Shown piece after piece: positions 35,646-46,375 of a stretch of DNA of 64,000 nt. The position numbers and the translations under genes are program-made. Every line of letters begins with the position of its first letter. The first letter of the stretch is position 1. The notes under the pieces were generated by a model. It was not told the origin of the DNA. It saw only the letters and a program-made list of their open reading frames with translations, and made no database searches. The DNA is taken from the NCBI RefSeq assembly GCF_027887165.1, contig NC_077228.1, forward strand, positions 388,369,692-388,433,691. The letters are read 5' to 3'. The DNA is from Monodelphis domestica. Its lineage: Eukaryota > Chordata > Mammalia > Didelphimorphia > Didelphidae.

Positions 35646-35779
35646 ATCTATCTATCTCTAATACCTTTCTTCCTCCTGTTTGTAATTAAAAACTCCATAA
35701 AAGGTTGACTGCTGACTTGAGTTTTCATTTAGGAATTACATAGCTGAATTCCTTGGTGACCTTAAATTAATATATATCA
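34842..35779 (+). mobile_element. Solo LTR of an endogenous retrovirus (class II-like), ~938 bp
   Basis: Starts TG (tgaatgttgg) and ends CA (tatatatca). The 6-bp flanks are gactta (34836-34841) and gtctta (35780-35785), five of six matching. Six-base duplications suggest a betaretrovirus-like (ERV2) origin. A TATA-like gtatttaag lies at 35541-35549 and an AATTAAA signal at 35684-35690, giving plus orientation. An 82-bp TC array sits between these two signals. No internal viral genes adjoin it. Confidence 0.7.
35561..35642. repeat. (TC)n microsatellite inside the LTR, 82 bp
   Basis: Pure TC dinucleotide array in the putative R region of the LTR, just after the TATA-like box, then a short ATCT run. 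Confidence 0.97.
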
Positions 35780-36044
35780 GTCTTATCAGTCTTTTAAAGT
35801 GATTTCCTTGTCACAGAATGATCTTGCTATCCATTCCCAACTTCTGCCATTTGACATTTTGCTTATGATTCAGTGCCACCTCTTTATTGATCCTTCTAAA
35901 GATAAATGGATTTTTCTTTTAAAACTCTTTTATATTATTAAATTCTATCCTATAGTAAGTTTATTGTTTATGGTTCTGAACATGTTTATGTTTATAAGTA
36001 TGTTTTACATGTGTGTATGTGTGTAATTTTTTTGAATGAAGAGG

Positions 36045-36265
36045 CAGCAACATGTAGGCAAAGAAGTCTCGAATTGGAGTCTCAAAGGTTTCAATTCTAG
36101 TGTTGCTTAAAATACTTCTTAGCTGTGAGATCTGGGAAAAAATGCTTTACTCTGAGCTTCATTTTCTTCATCTCTAAAATGAGGTTAATGATATATACCT
36201 CAAAGGATCAAATGAGATAGTTTGTGGGAACTTTGCAATCTTTAAGTTATTATGTAAACATGTTT
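36045..36265 (+). mobile_element. MIR SINE
   Basis: 'agaagtctcgaattggagtc', 'ttcttagctgtgagatctgg', 'cttcatctctaaaatgaggt', 'aggatcaaatgagatagt'. Confidence 0.75.
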
Positions 36266-36269
36266 TCGT

Positions 36270-36372
36270 CCTGACAGATTATAAACTTCTGGAAGGACAA
36301 ACCCAAAATCTATAAAAGAATATTACACATGATGAACACTTAATGTTATTGTTGAATGAATGTATGACTATG
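36270..36372 (+). mobile_element. L2-like 3' end, short
   Basis: 'acagattataaacttctgg' and 'tgaacacttaatgttattgt' parallel the L2 terminus. Diverged. Confidence 0.5.
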
Positions 36373-36496
36373 TTAATTGTTTCTGTTCTTCAATATAGAA
36401 ACAATGTATGTCTAATTAAATGGAACTCCCCTTCCCTCAAACTCTTGTAATTAAAGCACACACAGATGCACAAAATCACATATTTAATTTTTTCTC

Positions 36497-37419
36497 TTTT
36501 ATATTATCTTCTGTCTGCTCTGTATTTTGTATTTTGGCTCCATAGAATGTGTCCAAAGTCGCCCCTTTCTTCTTATTTTTCTTGGTATTTTGGGGCTTCT
36601 GTGGTTCTGTGGAGTTTGCCATTTCTGAATGTGGAGGATTAGTTTTTCTTGTCTCTTTCTGGTGTTCAGGGGCTTTAGTCCTGGGCAGATAGTTCTATGA
36701 GCTTTCCCTGGGTTAAACTGAATATGCCTCACTGGAACTGGAATGGAAGGGTCGGACCACGAGGCCACACTCTCCCCCTGGCTCAATTTCCGGAAGTTGC
36801 CTTCAGAATCCCTGGCCGTGAGGCTGTTTCGTCGGCCTGCGGGGGGATGGGCTGCCTCTTCCCCAAGCTCCGAGAGCACAGACTTTCACTGAGACTTGGA
36901 TAGCAGGATCCAGTCCGTGAGGCTGTCTTGCCCGCCCTGAGGGTTGCTGTTGTTTTGACCAGCTCTCTGCAGGGGAGGCCCCAGGCAGTAACTTTCCCCC
37001 GGACCGACCAGCTCTTTGCAGCGGAGGCCCCAGGCAGTAACTTTCACCCGGACCAACGGGCTCTCTGCAGCGGAAGCCCCAGGCAGTAACTTTCACCCGG
37101 ACTGGGACTTGGGTAGAAGACCCTGAGGGTTGTTGTTCCTCAGACCCTGCTCTCTGAGCCTGGCGCGGCTGCCGCTTCCGGGAGCCTTGGACTCTGCGCT
37201 CCTACCCCTGAGGTCCGAGGGATCTCGGGTTCTGGCTTTTAAGGGGACTCGTACCTTTTGAACCGGGTCCAGGTCCAGGAGGAGGGTTCCCAGGGTCTGT
37301 GCTGTTGATCGTTTTGAATTTCGGCGCCTTAGGAGCTTCTAGTTTGAGATCGGTTGGGAAGGGTTTTCCGGAGATCTGAACTTCAGCTTTCTCTAAGCCG
37401 CCATCTTAACCGGAAGTCC
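36497..37419 (-). mobile_element. L1 5'-end fragment (5' UTR and ORF1 start) with its own target duplications
   Basis: The minus-strand 5' end reads ggacttccggttaagatggcgg..., the usual mammalian L1 start with a YY1-type AAGATGGCGGC site (37396-37407). The body is CpG-rich 5' UTR with three 49-bp tandem units, then what looks like the beginning of ORF1 text, and it stops at 36497. Perfect 12-bp repeats TAATTTTTTCTC flank it (36485-36496 and 37420-37431). So it is a complete insertion that lacks most of ORF1, all of ORF2 and the 3' UTR. Only a very short A-rich end is seen (ataatataaaa on minus). Confidence 0.85.
36957..37103 (-). repeat. Three 49-bp tandem units in the L1 5' UTR
   Basis: The motif 'gaggccccaggcagtaact' and its neighbours recur with starts 49 bp apart (ctctctgcag at 36963, ctctttgcag at 37012, ctctctgcag at 37061). 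L1 promoters in several mammals carry tandem monomers; these are shorter. Confidence 0.9.
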
Positions 37420-37601
37420 TAATTTTTTCTCAATGTGAGGAAGTAAATTATATCAGTATGCTTGATTATTGATTTAATCACAATGTTTTTTATCTATTCT
37501 TACTCACTTTGTCAAGTTAGACTTAGTAAAAAGCAAGGAAAAGGATTATAACTAGAAAAAATGAGATGTTTAATTGAGATAACATGGGCCTGGATCATTT
37601 A

Positions 37602-38240
37602 CTTATTTATGTATTCTTGGGGGTCAATTAATTAATTAAGACTATTTTTCCATGGTTATATGATTCGTATTCTTTCACTCCCCTTCACCCATCCCCTTCC
37701 TGTAGCCAATGAGCAATTCCACTGGGTTTTATGTGTCATTGATCAAGACCTCATATTTGAACTAGGGTGATTGTTTAGAGGATACAGCTACAATTATATC
37801 CCCATCGAACCATGTGATTAAGCAGATGTTTTTCTTTTCTGTTTCTACTCCCATAGTTCTTTCTCTGAATGTGGATAATGTTCCTTCTCATAAGTCCTTA
37901 AGAATTATCCTGGGTCATTGCCTTGCTGCTAGTAGAAAAGTCTATTACATTTGATTGTGCTACAGTATACCGTCTCTGTATACAATGATCTCCTGGTTAT
38001 GCTCCTTTCACTCTGCATCAATTCCTGGAGTTTGTTCCAATTCACATGGAATTCCTCCAGTTCATTATTCCTTTTAGCACAATAATATTCCATCACCAAC
38101 AGATACCACAATTTGTTCAGCCATTTCCCAATTGAAGGGCATCCCCTCATTTTCCAATTTTTTGCCACCACAAAGAGTGTGGCTGTAAATATTTTTGTAA
38201 AAGTCTTTTTCCTTGTTATCTCTTTGGGGTATAAACAGGA
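37602..38240 (-). mobile_element. 5'-truncated L1: ORF2 C-terminus and 3' UTR
   Basis: Perfect 12-bp target duplications CTGGATCATTTA lie at 37590-37601 and 38241-38252. The minus-strand ORF near 38240-37929 carries the L1 ORF2 C-terminal region (MEYYCA, then VNWNKLQELMQSE, then RRSLYTE) and ends at a stop at 37929; the rest is 3' UTR. The A tail is eroded. A separate insertion from the L1 5' fragment just upstream, as their target sites differ. Confidence 0.9.
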
Positions 38241-38252
38241 CTGGATCATTTA

Positions 38253-39710
38253 AATGGATAATTGACAATTAAAAATGGGAAATGGACAACAGAAATAACA
38301 TGGAAACTGTTTATATATATATATATAATATGTATATATATATAATATTTTTATATAAGAATTTAACCAATGTAAATTTATTGCCCCAACAAGAAAACAA
38401 AAAGATTACAAAAACCAGCTGAACAAGTAAACTTTTGACTTGCTTGTCAGACAAAAAGAAATGGTAACCAAATACAAAAATAGGTTAGAATACAAAATCC
38501 CTTGTAAAATCATGAACAATGGGCAATTGTAAACATTATTACATTATGAAAAAGAGAATCAATGGAGAGAAAAACTAGATTAAAGAAACACTGGCAAGAG
38601 ATTTAACCAAGCAAAATCATACAAAACCCATTAAAGATGAATGAAGAATGAGCAACAATCAGAATAAAAATATGCGTAGAATACCATAAGAAACTTTTCA
38701 TTTTCTATAATACTAGAACTACTATGTTTATATTCTATCACCATGGTTCAACCAAGCCTTATGAGAGGTAGAAAAGGTAGTGAAGGGGAAAAAAAATCAA
38801 CTGCCTACTGCCTTTTTCTCATCTCTCTCCCCACACCTTCCCAATACCTTACTTTAAAGGTGTCCATAACATACCCTGTGTTCTCAGGTGTTCCCTTTAT
38901 CCTTGCCTCAATCTTCAGACTTTTATAGCTATAAATGTGTATATGAAGGAGATCTGTTTTTGAGGCAATGTAATTAATAGTTTTTTAAGGGGTCAACATA
39001 GAAGGTATCAGAAATTATAGGATGATAGAAAGGATTATTAAAAAAATCTCAGACCTTATGAATACTAATAATAGAGATCAAGAGAATGTCAACAAATTAC
39101 TGGTCTTATGCTCACTCATATCTATAAAGTACTTTTGTGGGATTCAAAAGAGCAAATGAGAGTATCTCCAATGAGGATATAATTAGTAGTAAATAAGCAA
39201 CCCTTTTCATGTTTTGTTCAATATGGATCATATCTTTACAGGTTTACAATTGACTGAAAGATACAGGGAATATAATATACCCATGTTTATTATTTATTGA
39301 TTATGAAAAATATTATTTTAAAGAAGTAAAGCATTGCCTCAATGTTTATTTTCTAATGAGGAGTCTTTTATCATGCAAGGAAAATCATTCAAAATTCTTT
39401 GAATCAAATAATAGTAGAAACAACCCTGTTCAATAACACTTTGATGATAAAACTAAGACAAAGCATAAAATGCAGGTGTATTCTGCTGAAATTGTTTTCC
39501 ACCATTATGGAGGAGATCCACTACAAATTTAAGTTGAAAAATGATTCCCTTTGGCTGGTGTGGTTCTTGATATGTTTCTCTTCATAGATAACAATATGCT
39601 AACTGTATCAAGCTCTGAAACATTTTAGAGGATTCAAGAATAGATCTGTAATCACCAAAAAATTGTTGTAACCATCCACATAGATCATACTTTATATTTG
39701 GATGGACAAC
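38253..39710. other. No recognised feature (~1.4 kb)
   Basis: A+T-rich, with a (TA)-rich patch at 38313-38350. Confidence 0.45.
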
Positions 39711-39788
<78 letters not shown>

Positions 39789-39797
39789 GTCTATCTG

Positions 39798-39876
<79 letters not shown>

Positions 39877-39877
39877 C
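39711..39877. repeat. (TCTA)n microsatellite, ~167 bp, with TCTG variants
   Basis: Long tetranucleotide array beginning CTGTCTGTCT and interrupted by two TCTG-containing units near 39786-39800. Confidence 0.98.
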
Positions 39878-41719
39878 TAGAACAGAGAGTGCAGATGGAT
39901 GATGAATTGGACCCAAAATGATCAGGGTTAAACAGAAGAATAATTATCTTGACTACTATCAGGTAATTGCAGAGCACCTTTAATGATCCACAATTTTATT
40001 TCAAAAGCAAAACCCTATCTTTTTAATACCAAACTGGAATATAACAGTTTCCAAGGTCTTGAGAGTGAAGATCACAACAGATGACACTAGAAACATTCTT
40101 GGTACATATGGAAAGGCTGCAACATATAACCAATGAGGGACTTTGAAGAATTAGACTAATAGATGTCATAACCTGGACTTTCCTCTGGACCACTTTTAAT
40201 ATCATGAGAAAATGAGGACAGATTACAATGTGTTTAGTGTATCCTTTGTGGCAAACTTCTGGGAGAAATGGGAAAGAGTCACATAAAATGGGCAAGCATA
40301 GGTGACAAGTTCTGATTGTTGGAGGGAACTTCTAAATCAGTGATATCACAGACCCATTTGAGAGCTTCTAGCCATTGTTGAATAGAGAAGTGTTTATATT
40401 ATTTGTTTAGATAACCTCTATAATCCTCTTTCAGATTCACTATTCTTTATTGCCTGTGAACCTGAGGTTGATTAGCTGTTGTGACATATATGATATATAT
40501 GTTCTGAAGTCACTGATTTCTATTTCATCCTTTATTTTTCTTAGAATTTAAATATTTTGCAATATTCTTTGCCAGAGGAGTATATGACACTAAACTGGTA
40601 AACATTTTTGTCATTTGTTATTGTACCCTTTGTCTATTTTCACCTTTTCTTATTTCAAATGTGGATCAGACATACCTGTGTTGACAATCCAATTATAACC
40701 ATCATAACTTAAAATTTTAGTTATGCCCTATGGGTCAGAATTTTCATTATTTATTATCACTTTGAGTTTCCTGTTTATTTTGTATGCACTGTCAGAAGGT
40801 GCACAGACATAGAGGATAATAATTTAAAAAAGAAATGGGGTCTACCATGTCTTCCAGAATAACTTCATTTTCTGTCCTATTTTTTATGTGTTAGGAATAA
40901 TAACTGATGTGCTTGTTAAGCAAAGAAGAAAATATATTTTTCTGATTCCCACCAACTGCCCTCTCAGCATCCTTACTGATTTAGTTTAGAACCTGCATGT
41001 CAAACTCTGACTGTTTTGAACTCAAAAAGTCTGGTACATAGTGTACTAGACTTAGCCACCATCTAGTGTAAGCCATTTGATTCAAATGACTGATTTCCCC
41101 TTTCAAAATACATCTGTCACATTGGACAACAAAGGTGCTCTCCCCACTGCCTTGCTTAGTATGAGTACCAGGTGGCTTGTCAGAAACTGCTCTTTCAGAG
41201 CCTATCCTTTAGTGCTAGCATTACCATATGCTGACCTCATTTGTAAATTCCATTATCCAAGTTTCCTAGTAGATGAACTCCCCACTTCAGACAAATGAAG
41301 TTTCATAAATGAACCCCACTCTCTCATGAAATAGTCAGGGAATAACCTAACTGAGAGGCAAGAGCCACTGTTTACAGAATTGACTATCTTCCTTTCATAT
41401 ATTCCAGACTCTGTTGTGGATAGAAAGTCCTCAAGTTTGGCTATCCTGATTGGTAAAAGCCTATTACATCTAGCTGACCCCATGTCCCTGATAATGCTTA
41501 ACCTCTGGTCATCTTCCTGCTCTACTATCTGTCCATCTTCATTTTTTCTCCCTGCCCACAAACTATCCATCTCTAACCCTGGGAATAGTAATCAAATCAG
41601 CATTATCATTGCTTCTGGAAAGGGCATTTGGATCAAATTTCTTGATTACTACCCCTGGGACTTCATACAACAAAAAAAGAAAACTCTTCTTGAGTCTCCA
41701 GTTTGCTACTTCAGCTATT
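39878..41719. other. No recognised feature (~1.8 kb)
   Basis: Overlapping ORFs on both strands at 41077-41742 (up to 120 codons) show no motif I know and are probably chance or old transposon remains. Confidence 0.4.
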
Positions 41720-41850
41720 TCTCCTCACTCATTAGAACATAAGCTCTTTGAGGCACGGGACACTTTTTTTGTATTTATATCTACAAAGTTTAGCTTAGTG
41801 CCTAGCAAATAATAAGTTCTTAATAAATATTTTTCATTTATTCATTCAGT
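41720..41850 (+). mobile_element. L2-like 3' end
   Basis: 'cattagaacataagctcttt', 'gaggcacgggac', 'agcttagtgcctagcaaata', 'taagttcttaataaat' match the L2 terminus in order. Confidence 0.75.
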
Positions 41851-42654
41851 TATTAATTCAGGACCAATAGACATATAGTGAAAAAATAGATTCAATCTAG
41901 AACTGCTATAAATCAAGATGGTTAGGAGCCTAAAATTCAGATTTTAAACCATATTACAAAACAGGCTGACACCCATAACACAAGGGAGAGAGAAAGAAGA
42001 TTTTCTGTTTCTCAGTAAACATCAACTATTATTTCCAATACATAAAAATAAGACAAAAGAAGAAATTATTCTGTAAGACACATGGTAGATGACTCTAATC
42101 CTCTACTAACAATAGCATACAGTTGTGGTCCATGCCATCCAAAGTTATTGTTGTGCTCTAGGGAGTAGCTCAGTTTTTAAATGAGAAAATAACCAGGTCC
42201 AAGAGAGCCCTCTAGTTCCCTTCAGGTTATTTACAGTAGCACAGCTTCAGGGCAAGTGGTGGTTGCTTTAATTTCCCTAGAGGAACTGGGAACATTCCCC
42301 TTTATAAGCATGGCCTGGCCTAGTCTAAACTAAAGGTTAGAAAGAGCATGGAATGGTTGGAATAAGCCCGAAGACTTCTGGCAGGAACATTGCTGACAGT
42401 GTTTTTACTTCTGTAGATAATACTCTGTTGTCCATCACTGGGGGCCAATAGTGGTAGCTCATAAAATTTGAAATGACCCCACAGAATCCAGAATGCATGG
42501 GGATAACAAGCCCCCTAATGATTCTCTGAAATAGTAAGGCCGAATCAATCCTCATCTGAGAAGTACTTGAAAAAGCAAAGAGGATGAGTCCATAGATAAG
42601 ACATGAAAACTACAGTGTGTCTTTCACTTTGAAAGAAAACTAATAACGCCTTGA
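41851..42654. other. No recognised feature
   Basis: Unique-looking. No coding signal. Confidence 0.4.
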
Positions 42655-42905
42655 ATTGGTGACTTGGGCATGAATGACTTAAGTGAGGCAGAGTTGCACA
42701 AAATTGTCAGTCTCATTCTTTCTTCCAGTCATTGAAATCCAGTGGCAAGTCAAAAGTCAGAATGCCTGGCAGTGGCCTGAGATGATGTCTGACCAAGCTT
42801 TGAGCATTCCACAGAATCTTCTTCACTACCTTCATGGTCATTGGAACAAATTGTCCTCATTTATCCATTCCACTAGGAAAGCTTTCACCTGCTTGGGAGT
42901 AAACA
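42655..42905 (-). mobile_element. Diverged relative of the SINE-like element at 4024-4391
   Basis: Shared order of motifs with the 4-kb copy: a cactctctcggtg/cattctttcttcc-type block, 'gtccattggcac' against 'atccagtggcaag', 'taagcactccacag' against 'tgagcattccacag', 'cattggaacaaattgtcc', and 'cttcacatgct' against 'tttcacctgctt'. Both lie in the same plus-strand sense, so minus is assigned by analogy. Confidence 0.5.
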
Positions 42906-43210
42906 TCAACTGATGATATGAAGAAGAGAACTATTTGACTTTGAATGTTTTTATCATTACAGATAGGCAAGGCAATTGATGTGGGTGATGAGGAAAGGAG
43001 ACACAAAAGTAGGGAAGCAGAAGATGCTATCAGTAGAAAAAAAGATTGAGCATTTATTAAGTTCTTATTATGTTCCAGGAAATGTACTGAGCTCAGTACC
43101 TCTAATGTTTTGGTATGTCAAAGCAATTCAGAATTAGAAGGCATTTTGGACTTAGAATCAAAGGATAATATAGACCTTATCACATTATGTGTCTGTGTGT
43201 TTGCATGTGT
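42906..43210. other. Degraded ancient repeat pieces
   Basis: About 43045-43100 carries 'gagcatttattaagttctta', a fragment of the old repeat also seen near 24355 and 48665. The rest is unassigned. Confidence 0.4.
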
Positions 43211-43211
43211 G

Positions 43212-43390
43212 ATTCCTTGGCAGGGTAATTGGTGGACCCCTCCTCAGAATAACGTTTTTAGATAACTGAGATGTTAAATTTCATGCAGAAGTAAAAAATA
43301 AACATGCACATTTTCCCCTCCAAGTTTATGGACACCACAAAATTTATTCACTATCTCAATGTTAAGGATTACTGATTTAGTAAAATCTTA
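43212..43390 (-). mobile_element. Short DNA-transposon remnant
   Basis: 'cctcagaataacgttttta', 'gatgttaaatttcatgcag' and 'ccaagtttatggacacc' match an old non-autonomous DNA-transposon family. Other copies lie at 58970-59062 and 62022-62252. Orientation is relative only. Confidence 0.5.
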
Positions 43391-44394
43391 TAGGTCATAA
43401 TATTCAGTTCTTTCACTTTAGAGATAGAAAAACTGAGGTATGGAGAAGTTAAACAGCTGGATCAGTATCATGAACTATCATGTATCATCTCCTCAATATC
43501 TATTCACTTTCTGAACAAGGATTCCTATAAAACATCCCTGATAAGTGGCCAATCAACATCTGTTTACATATTTCCATTAATGGTGAATACACTGTATCCT
43601 TTGGCTGCCTCTTTCACCTTTGATAAATTTTAGCTATCATTTCTAGCTGTCATCTGTCACAATGAAATTTTAGCAACTCATTCAATTTAGAAAGCACTTA
43701 GCATTGGCCTCCTACATACAAGATACTGGGGATACTATCACATAAAAATATCTCCAAGTATTTTGTAATTATGATTTGAGGTTTCAGTATGATATTCAGA
43801 TGTAAACTTCTAAGAGAATCAAAGAATTTTAGAATTGGAAGAACTGTCAGACATCTAGAACAAGAGCTTTGAGAAGAAAATGAGGCCGGATATAAAGATT
43901 TGGGTGTCATTAGCCTAGTGAAGACTGGTGCCCCCAAAGTCTGATGATATGTAAGATACAGCCTTTTATTGGGTAAGAAGGAAAGAAAGATGCTAGATGG
44001 GAGTTGAATGGATACTGTGGTAAGAATCATCCAAAAAAGACTTATTAACTACCTTCTATGGACTTTGCATTGTCCTAGAAAAGAGGAATTAAAGAAAAAA
44101 AGGAAATAGCTACTACCAGTAATGAGCTTAAATTCCTCTGGGAAATGCAGAGAACATATGGGTAGAGCCTGAGAGATGTCATGTGGTAGCCACATCCATG
44201 TTGGTCCTAGTTCTCCAGCTCTTGTGTTATTATTATGGTATGTGGATATGATCATAGATATCTGTGTCTTTCTATATTCAATCTTCTGTTGCTCTTGAAC
44301 CTATACATAGGTGTCATCTAAGTAGTCATCCTGACCCCTAAAATCTCTTTAGTATAGGCTCTTATTAAAGTCACACTTAGACTATTAAAATGGT
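43391..44394. other. No confident feature (~1 kb)
   Basis: Possible ancient repeat bits near 43680-43760 and 43800-43860. Otherwise unassigned. Confidence 0.4.
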
Positions 44395-44490
44395 CTTTTA
44401 AAAAAAAGCCCTTACCTTCTGTCTTAGAATCAACACTGCATATTGGTTCTGAGGCAGAAGAGTCATAAGGACTAGGCAAAGGAGGGTTTT
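44395..44490 (-). mobile_element. CORE-SINE, 5'-truncated
   Basis: Poly(A) on the minus strand (44398-44407), then 'cccttaccttctgtcttag' and 'gaggcagaagagtcataagg'. Only the 3' half is present. Confidence 0.8.
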
Positions 44491-44499
44491 TTTTTTAGC

Positions 44500-44965
44500 T
44501 CTTTAGAGCTATTCTAGGTCCTTCTTATTTTTTCAGGTTTCATATATTATGGCCTTTTATGAACTAAGTGATTTAGCTATACTGATCTACTTTGCTTTTC
44601 TTGCACATAACAACCCATCTCCCTTTTTTGTTCCCTTTCATGGACCTGCCTCTTACTAATTACACCTTAGCTTCCTGGTCTTCTTTCAAAACTCAGCACA
44701 AATTCCTCCTTCTATAAGAGGCCCTTCCTAATCCTACTGGTTCCACACTCCCCTTCCCTGATGCTTCTAATGCCCCCTCTCTCAGATTACCTTCCATCTA
44801 CTCTATAAATATCATGTCTGACCATAGTTACTTTACATGTTATCTCTCCCATTAGAAGATGAGCTTGAGGAGGGCAGAAACTCTGTTAGCCTTTCTTTGT
44901 ATGTCCAAAGATAGAGTTCCTGGCATATAGTAAATGCTTAATAAATGCTTTTTAATTGATTGATA
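44500..44965 (+). mobile_element. L2 LINE 3' end
   Basis: 'ttcaaaactcagcacaaatt', 'ataagaggcccttcctaatc', 'cctctctcagattaccttcc', 'agatgagcttgaggagggc', 'tagtaaatgcttaataaatg' in order. Confidence 0.85.
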
Positions 44966-45723
44966 GTGCATGCATGCTTAGATGTTGTGTCTTTGTGATA
45001 ATGATGATGCTAATGCTGTTGACTTGGTAGCTTTGGTCCTGTAATTTTTATGACTGACAGGTCAGACTAGTGGGATTTGATGTGCTCTGAGTTCCTCTTG
45101 ACAATCCAGGCTGACTTTGTAGGCTATTATAAATCTTACTTGAAGATAGACCGGCAATTCCTGATGATACTTATATCTTTGGGGGAACCTTTGGGGAGTT
45201 TTCAGAATATACTTTTGTTCCCTTTTATATAATTTTTCTTCTGCTTTCTTCTTTTCTGGGTAGCAAACTTTATAATAATTTTACACTAGGTATATCTAGA
45301 ATTAGGATCAAGGTAGTACACATGAAGGATTTATTGGATATGATTTGATAAACATGACTTATCTCAGTTCTTTTGACTTGGTAGTATGGTGACTATATTA
45401 GGGTCTTAAAAACTATTAATAATCTCTTTTTTAATAGGGGCTTCTTCCTGATCTCCTTGTCTTCAATCTAGACTAGACAGCTAATAGATTCATCTACCTA
45501 TGCAATTATATAACATTTATATTAAATTATATAAAAATAAAATATCCAAATCTTTTTACCTTTCCCCACATACATAAGGAGCTCAAAATTTGCACAAAAA
45601 ATCTGCAAATACTGAGAAAAGTCATCAATTCTAATAGTAAGCTTTGAAAGATAACTTCAAAATGAAAATATAACTTCTAGGCATCTACATTTTTTTCCCT
45701 GAAGAATGGAAACTCAGAATGTT
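44966..45723. other. No recognised feature
   Basis: Unique-looking A+T-rich sequence. Confidence 0.4.
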
Positions 45724-45840
45724 TTGCTTTTTTTTGGTAAAAGTTTTATTGATATTTATTTTTTATTCTACCAATACTTGCCTCCCTCCCACCTTGGTGT
45801 TTTCCATGGGAAAAAAAAAAAACACTACTAGCAAGAAGTA
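45724..45840 (-). mobile_element. Old L1 3' end, fragment
   Basis: 'ggtaaaagttttattgatat' followed by 'ccaatacttgcctccctccc' resembles antisense L1 3' UTR text. Short. Confidence 0.45.
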
Positions 45841-46049
45841 TTTAAATACAACTATCTATCTACTACAGTGTTCCTCAATGTATTTGTAAATTTCCATTTT
45901 GTAGTTTGCTGTTTGTTAAACAAAAGAATGTATCTATACTTTAGTAATTTGGAACAAGCATCACCCACTGATTTTGGCTTGTTTTCTTGCCTTTTAGTGA
46001 TAGCTTCATTTGGATTCTTGCAGTCACAAAACATGTTGTTTTGGCTCTT

Positions 46050-46225
46050 TTCTTCTCTCAATCTGGTGCAGTGGAAGGAGGACCTGGTTTCACATCTCAG
46101 TTCTGGCACACCTTGTATGACCTTGGAAAAATCATTTATCCTCCCTGTATATTAGCTTCTTAAACTGTAAAATGAGAGGTTTGGTTTAGATGACATTTGA
46201 GATCCCTTCCAGCTTTCGATCTATT
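46050..46225 (+). mobile_element. MIR-class SINE
   Basis: 'ctggtgcagtggaaggagga', 'tatgaccttggaaaaatcat', 'taaactgtaaaatgagaggt', then 'gagatcccttccagctttc', the end typical of one MIR-related family. Compare 63325-63487. Confidence 0.75.
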
Positions 46226-46375
46226 AAGTTTCTTCTTGGTCATATGGTTTGTTTTCTAGTTTTTTCTCATTAAAGATAGTGTTGTTGGGAATATTTTGGC
46301 ACTTATAGGCCCTTTCTATCATTGACTTCCTTAGGATATAAACTTAATAGTGGGATTGATAATAAACAGTTTAAT
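46226..46375 (-). mobile_element. Old L1 ORF2 fragment, antisense
   Basis: 'gggaatattttggcactta', 'taggccctttctatc' and 'ttaggatataaacttaatag' parallel the ORF2 C-terminal region near 10480-10560. Confidence 0.55.

Noticed and set aside
36499-36903. 126-codon minus ORF and overlapping plus ORF as a new G+C-rich gene
   Set aside because: The DNA is L1 5' UTR and start of ORF1, bounded by L1 target duplications.
39711-39877. Regular repeat spacing that might suggest a CRISPR array
   Set aside because: A plain tetranucleotide microsatellite with no spacers. The DNA is eukaryotic.
41077-41742. Overlapping ORFs on both strands, up to 120 codons
   Set aside because: No protein family features and no conserved motif. 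It leads into an L2-like end, so more likely old repeat or chance.
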